A stretch of DNA of 64,000 bases from Oasisia sp. SBJ-2009 (lineage: Eukaryota > Annelida > Polychaeta > Sabellida > Siboglinidae): contig OZ024858.1 of the NCBI GenBank assembly GCA_964017155.1, positions 23,143,657-23,207,656 of the forward strand. The letters run 5' to 3'. Positions within the stretch are counted from its first letter, which is position 1; every line of letters begins with the position of its first letter. The notes beneath the pieces are model-generated. The model was not told the DNA's origin. It made no database searches and saw only the letters and a list, made by a program, of their open reading frames with translations. Positions 58,319 through 64,000 of this stretch are shown here, piece after piece. The position numbers and the translations under genes were made by a program.

Positions 58319-59642
58319 ACCTATGTGGCCACCACAGCGAAAATTAATAATGTCATAACTCATAACGAAGCAAGAAACTGACATTCGAAATGGTAACGCA
58401 GAATAATGAAGTCTCGTTTCCTGCCTCCAATGCCGTGATACTAACTATGCTTGCCTTCCCGATCAGTGTGCACTGGATTCGATATTAGTCGGTTGATAGT
58501 AGGTTTCCAAGATGTCGTTTTTACACCCAACGATTAAAAACTTCCACAAATCCCCAACTGCAACCCCCATTTAGGCCCACGACAATCTGTAGCCGCACCC
58601 ACTTGAGAACTCGAGCGGTACTCCTCCCTAGGGGAGGGTGGGAGGGGGAGCAGTGGGCACTAATTGCGTCCCTATGTTATGGACCAAGTTCGGCGTAAGT
58701 TTTACATCATTAATAAAATCATGTCCCCTTTCACGGAATATCGTTTTGTCTAATTATCTACGTTAACGGTCTACTGTACCCCGATGTCCCGTTGTCTGGC
58801 GGTGACGGGATAAGCGGGGAAACGAAGACTGGGAACGGCTCCTGCCACTGGGCTAAATGAAATGGGAAGTTCGTTGGACAAGTGATATGAGTAGCGCATT
58901 TGTCCAGTTCGCCGATTGTCCGAGCCGGACTGACCGCGCAGTCGTGAAGACGCCACACACACACGCACGCACGAGGACCGACATGATTGCCGTAAGTACT
59001 GTAATATTTTGACAGATGAATACGTTTGTATTGATCTCATGTTTCTCCTTATTCTTTTCTATCGTACATTAGTGGGGACCATATACAGTGTTGTTCTATC
59101 ACTCCTTCTGATCTTTCTCTCCATTATGTCATGTCAGCACCCTCCTCTCTTCGCTTTTCACCCTCATCTAATCTCTTTATCACCCTCTTCCCGGAGTCCT
59201 CTGACATCGACTGTGGTCGTCCCATTCTCCTCTGCGTCCACCCAGAGTGACCTGTCCATCTCTCCCGGCTTCTCGTCAGTCGTCACGTGATGCAACACTT
59301 CGCCACAAACCCGTTCGTCGTTGGTCCATCCTTTCTGCTCTCGTGAACCTTAGACCTAGTTGTTGTCGCAAACCTACGGCTTCTGTCATTGCTGTAGCTG
59401 CACCAGCTGCTGTTGTTGCTGTTCTGTCGGCATCACTATCTGCAGACTATACACACATGTCAGGGTGTAACATACATCTCAACACACCCCTGCATGTGTT
59501 TACGAAATGTTGCTATCAGAGAATCATAAAAAAGCTGAATTGTAAAATATTTTGATGCCAGTAAACCAGTGCAGTTTGCAGGTGCTAATGTGTGTGTGTC
59601 AATGGACGACTGATCTTGCTGGCGCAGTTGGTAGATAATCTG

Positions 59643-60094
59643 TCCGTCCGTCCGTCCGTCCGTCCGTCCGTCCGTCCGTCCGTCCGTCCGTCCGTCCGTC
59701 CGTCCGTCCGTCCGTCCGTCCGTCCGTCCGTCCGTCCGTCCGTCCGTCCGTCCGTCCGTCCGTCCGTCCGTCCGTCCGTCCGTCCGTCCGTCCGTCCGTC
59801 CGTCCGTCCGTCCGTCCGTCCGTCCGTCCGTCCGTCCGTCCGTCCGTCCGTCCGTCCGTCCGTCCGTCCGTCCGTCCGTCCGTCCGTCCGTCCGTCCGTC
59901 CGTCCGTCCGTCCGTCCGTCCGTCCGTCCGTCCGTCCGTCCGTCCGTCCGTCCGTCCGTCCGTCCGTCCGTCCGTCCGTCCGTCCGTCCGTCCGTCCGTC
60001 CGTCCGTCCGTCCGTCCGTCCGTCCGTCCGTCCGTCCGTCCGTCCGTCCGTCCGTCCGTCCGTCCGTCCGTCCGTCCGTCCGTCCGTCCGTCCG
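59643..60094. repeat. (TCCG)113 block of the YCYG array
   Basis: 452 bases of uninterrupted TCCG, first block of a four-block compound array. It underlies long spurious Pro-Ser-Val-Arg and Asp-Gly-Arg-Thr frames. Confidence 0.99.
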
Positions 60095-60394
60095 CCCGCC
60101 CGCCCGCCCGCCCGCCCGCCCGCCCGCCCGCCCGCCCGCCCGCCCGCCCGCCCGCCCGCCCGCCCGCCCGCCCGCCCGCCCGCCCGCCCGCCCGCCCGCC
60201 CGCCCGCCCGCCCGCCCGCCCGCCCGCCCGCCCGCCCGCCCGCCCGCCCGCCCGCCCGCCCGCCCGCCCGCCCGCCCGCCCGCCCGCCCGCCCGCCCGCC
60301 CGCCCGCCCGCCCGCCCGCCCGCCCGCCCGCCCGCCCGCCCGCCCGCCCGCCCGCCCGCCCGCCCGCCCGCCCGCCCGCCCGCCCGCCCGCCCG
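60095..60394. repeat. (CCCG)75 block of the YCYG array
   Basis: 300 bases of uninterrupted CCCG directly joined to TCCG. The complement (CGGG)n has regularly spaced G3 runs. Confidence 0.99.
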
Positions 60395-60834
<440 letters not shown>

Positions 60835-61624
60835 TAAAAAAACTGTAAAAAAATCCAGTTTCAAAAATATTGATTGGAAATAATACCGAGGCGGGCAGTG
60901 TTAATCGCAATACTCTTTGATGTTTAATTTCCCCACAGTCTAGGAGGCGTTAGACATTTCGTATTTGCCCAGATTATAATATTTTATACACCACTTGGGT
61001 TGGAGTCAGTTAGTGCTAGAGTCTGGCGCCGCTGAACATTTATAGTTACAATTCGGTCTACTAGGCCTAGCCCCCGGTTTTTACCGATTTCGCTTTCCCG
61101 ATAGAGTGCCGCCATCTACCGGACTACTCAATTATCTCACCTCACCTCACCCAGTGGTGCGGAACTAGTATCATTTGGATGGGACGAGTTGGGCGGAGAA
61201 CCGTCGGAGCTTCAACCCCTCACCGCTCTCCTCGTCGTTCGTTCGTCTCACTCGGGACAGACATCGGAAGGGGGGCTCGCTGTAAAATAGTTATACACCC
61301 ACCTTGCCCTTAGATGTGTTTTTGGGTATATGTGCATACTTTTCACATCTTTTCGCACACGTCTCACCGTTACATCGGATTTCCTGGGAGAAGTGGTGGT
61401 GGCGGAGGGACCAGATGTCTGCCTCACACCGAAATTCCTGGGTGGGCAGCTGCTGCCCCCTTTGCTCCCTGTTCCCGCGTCTGTGACCTCACCCCACCTG
61501 TCCCGTCAGCGCTTGTGTGGTCGTTAGGGCAACCTCGAAGTTAATTGTGACTTGTAGTTACTGAGCTCTGTCCACTCTCTGACGTTATCTTGCCTGTTCT
61601 TTTTCGTCTGTATCTCGCCCCCTG
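60835..61624. other. Intergenic or upstream region, nothing recognised
   Basis: Short overlapping frames only; no motif or repeat of note. Confidence 0.4.
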
Positions 61625-62022
61625 CCCCGCTCATTGCGCATTGGTGGAATACAAATCGACATGACACGTGCTCGCATATCAGTCTTATTTAGTTTTTCAG
61701 TGTGATGCCTTCGTTTTTCCACACTGGTTTCAGTCTTCCGGCTGTGACAGAGGCCTGTGCGATTCTCGAAAGTACTTCTGGTTTTTATCCTTTTTCCGAC
61801 AGCATTGCAAAATATATCTGAGGTTTTTAACGGTTTATAGCTCTTTCTCGTTGACTTGTATATGTCCTTGTATGCCCCTTGCGTCGTTGACAATGAGGTT
61901 TGTTTTCTCTGCACTTGTTTTAATCCCATCGTCTACAGATGTTTTGTCCCGGTCTTTTTCTAAGTTGGCTTGCTCATCTGTTGCTGTTGCTGTTACATTG
62001 GTGTCTTCAGCAAATCGCAAAT
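61625..62022 (-). pseudogene. Dead non-LTR retrotransposon reverse transcriptase fragment
   Basis: Minus-strand translation gives RFAEDTNVTATATDEQANLE, then EKTNL, HIQVNEKEL, stop, TVKNLRYI. A frame change then leads to PEVLSRIAQASVTAGRLKPV and WKNEGITLKN, stop, IRLICEHV. This is the palm-to-thumb part of a non-LTR reverse transcriptase (YADD box, INGK.LE.V..FKYLG, RI..A..A...LKPIW....ISL..KIRL). The YADD box reads FAED, the frame is shifted and at least two stops are present, so it is inactive. The start is cut off exactly at the (AGCGGC)n array. An RTE-like clade is a guess. Confidence 0.82.
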
Positions 62023-62280
62023 AGCGGCAGCGGCAGCGGCAGCGGCAGCGGCAGCGGCAGCGGCAGCGGCAGCGGCAGCGGCAGCGGCAGCGGCAGCGGC
62101 AGCGGCAGCGGCAGCGGCAGCGGCAGCGGCAGCGGCAGCGGCAGCGGCAGCGGCAGCGGCAGCGGCAGCGGCAGCGGCAGCGGCAGCGGCAGCGGCAGCG
62201 GCAGCGGCAGCGGCAGCGGCAGCGGCAGCGGCAGCGGCAGCGGCAGCGGCAACAACAGCCGCAGCAGCAGCAGCAGCAGC
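62023..62280. repeat. (AGCGGC)38 hexanucleotide array with (CAG)n tail
   Basis: 228 bases of pure AGCGGC, then AACAACAGCCGC and CAG repeats to 62280. It is open in several frames (poly-Ser-Gly, poly-Ala, poly-Leu-Pro), all spurious. Confidence 0.98.
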
Positions 62281-62403
62281 GTCTCCTGTATTGCTGACTT
62301 CTACATCGAGGGACACGAATAAACTGACAGTTTTAGTTGGGGAGCAGGTATTTAAGTTTAGACCACGTAGATCGACTCAGGTCTCAGATGGTGTCCTACA
62401 AAC

Positions 62404-62666
62404 AGCCCAAACCTGGGCTAACGCAGGAATTGTCCTTCTCTAGAATTAGTGAGTCCACTACATTTACCCCCTTGTGTGGGATCTTTTGCTTCCCCTGGCA
62501 TAGACACCAGATAGAAGGGACCACCGGCTTTTCGTTTATCTTCCGAAAGACACAGGCAAATGTGGGGTAAACGAAATTGCCTAAGTTTCGAAACGGCGGT
62601 AGGTGGGATTGAACCACCGTCCCCTGGATTGACAGTCCGGCGCTCTACCGCGCGACCACCGCTCCC
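62404..62666 (-). mobile_element. tRNA-derived SINE, copy 2
   Basis: Reverse-strand copy of the element at 8008-8281, with the same tRNA-like head, body (GTTTCGAAACTTAGGCAATT..., TCTATGCCAGGGGAAG) and terminal hairpin (AGCCCAGGTTTGGGCT). The A box lacks the duplication seen in copy 1, so it looks nearer the ancestral head. The two copies differ by scattered substitutions and small indels, so neither is very recent relative to the other. Confidence 0.92.
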
Positions 62667-63205
62667 CACACAATGGAAGTGAAGACAGCATCTGCAGTCG
62701 GGGTAACGGGTAGAAAGAGAAGAGCAAGGCAAGCGCACAGAGCCTGACTATGGGAGAACAGGTTTTTCTGGCCCGGGAAGGGACGACAGTAGTTGACCGA
62801 GGAGAGAGCGAATGATGCGGCCACAATGAAACAGAAAAGTAATAATGGAGGGTGAAGCGAAAGGTCCTCTGCCCACAATTTGCAGAGCAGTAATTTGTAA
62901 CGGGACATCTGCTGACTAGAACGTGAGAAAGTTAAACATCAAAGGGTATTGCGGTTAACTCTAGTCGCCTCGGTATTATTGCAAATAAATTTTGTTTGGA
63001 AACTGGATGTTGTGTTTACTATTTGAACGTGTTGCAGGCGGAATCTTTTGAAACTGCGAACGCTTGTTTCGAGTAACTAAATAAAAATGGGCAGGCTGTA
63101 AACAATGACGTAGCCATAATAATATAATATTAAATTACATAATAACACCTAGGATTTAGCAACTTCGCAGCTGATGAAATGATTACGACAATATCGCATT
63201 TGTGT
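62667..63205. other. Upstream region between SINE and CGAAT array, nothing recognised
   Basis: No motif, repeat or convincing frame seen. Confidence 0.4.
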
Positions 63206-63770
63206 CAAATAAAATAAAATAAAATCGAGTCGAGTCGAATCGAATCGAATCGAGTCGAATCGAGTCGAGTCGAGTCGAGTCGAGTCGAGTCGAATCGAAT
63301 CGAATCGAATCGAATCGAATCGAATCGAATCGAATCGAATCGAATCGAATCGAATCGAATCGAATCGAATCGAATCGAATCGAATCGAATCGAATCGAAT
63401 CGAATCGAATCGAATCGAATCGAATCGAATCGAATCGAATCGAATCGAATCGAATCGAATCGAATCGAATCGAATCGAATCGAATCGAATCGAATCGAAT
63501 CGAATCGAATCGAATCGAATCGAATCGAATCGAATCGAATCGAATCGAATCGAATCGAATCGAATCGAATCGAATCGAATCGAATCGAATCGAATCGAAT
63601 CGAATCGAATCGAATCGAATCGAATCGAATCGAATCGAATCGAATCGAATCGAATCGAATCGAATCGAATCGAATCGAATCGAATCGAATCGAATCGAAT
63701 CGAATCGAATCGAATCGAATCGAATCAAATCAAATCAAATCAAATCAAATCAAATCAAATCAAATTAAAT
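63206..63770. repeat. (CGAAT)100 pentanucleotide array with CAAAT and AAAAT edges
   Basis: Left edge CAAAT and three AAAAT; then 100 CGAAT/CGAGT units (CGAGT only near the left end, 63226-63290); then eight CAAAT and one TAAAT. It gives the Asp-Ser-Ile-Arg-Phe frame on the minus strand, which is spurious. Confidence 0.99.
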
Positions 63771-64000
63771 GTATTGTATAACGTTGTCCGCAATTACATT
63801 ATTTTATTTTAACCGATCTGTTACCAAGAGTTTGGGTTTCACAGTTTCCGAAAATTTTAATTAGTGTACGTGCATGCATACTAGTGTTTTGTTTTGCAAC
63901 AACAGCGGGGTGATTCCGTACTCGACACCAAACCCTCAACACTGAATAGGAGAAAGAAATGCCACTCTGTATGCTGCCTGTTTCTTGGAATTTTCGCACA
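63771..64000. other. Right edge, nothing recognised
   Basis: AT-rich flank of the CGAAT array without a supported feature. Confidence 0.4.

Larger units (their letters stand above)
56741..59640. other. Region upstream of PDE5, no gene recognised
   Basis: Mixed composition; contains the CA and TG arrays listed. A CT-rich open frame (57259-57648) shows no family motif. Confidence 0.5.

Noticed and set aside
61939..62443. Poly-Ser-Gly, poly-Ala and poly-Leu-Pro frames
   Set aside because: All arise from the (AGCGGC)38 array in different frames.
63183..63728. 181-codon DSIRF-repeat frame
   Set aside because: Pentanucleotide (CGAAT)n read in one frame; not a protein.

Overview
The window is animal (metazoan) nuclear DNA: one gene split into many short exons with canonical GT/AG borders, large introns, and very heavy simple-sequence and minisatellite content. 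A tRNA-derived SINE family and decayed non-LTR retrotransposon pieces fit an invertebrate genome. A marine lophotrochozoan such as a mollusc is my guess from the protein and repeat style, but no single sequence fixes the taxon.

The only gene I can support is a PDE5-type cGMP-specific phosphodiesterase on the minus strand, from a CpG-rich 5' region near 55.6-56.7 kb down to 1.7 kb. I recovered 14 coding exons. They join in frame with no stop into 710 residues: an N-terminal helix motif shared with PDE5, GAF-A, GAF-B, and most of the HD-type catalytic domain including the first three metal ligands. The exons for the last ~170 residues (fourth metal ligand, glutamine switch, C-terminus, 3'UTR) lie off the left edge. 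The first spliced exon (5'UTR, or an alternative N-terminus) was not located.

Layout: 1-22.8 kb holds 13 small exons separated by introns of 0.3-4.3 kb. These introns carry two minisatellites lying against splice acceptors, one SINE and one LINE 3' end. 22.8-54.7 kb is a single 31.9 kb intron with a long AT foldback, a near-perfect 92-bp-arm hairpin, a (CCCCT)n run, a 4.4 kb polypyrimidine minisatellite (source of a spurious 1,659-codon frame) and other tandem arrays. 54.7-55.6 kb is the large N-terminal exon. 55.6-56.7 kb is a GC/CpG-rich putative promoter with a consensus CRE and paired CCAAT boxes. 56.7-64 kb is upstream DNA dominated by a 1.2 kb four-block YCYG tetranucleotide array, an (AGCGGC)38 array abutting a dead reverse-transcriptase fragment, a second SINE copy and a (CGAAT)100 array.

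I found no bacterial-style system, CRISPR array or intact transposon. The unusual content is structural: ordered CpG/TpG-paired repeat blocks, long inverted repeats, and repeat arrays lodged at splice sites.
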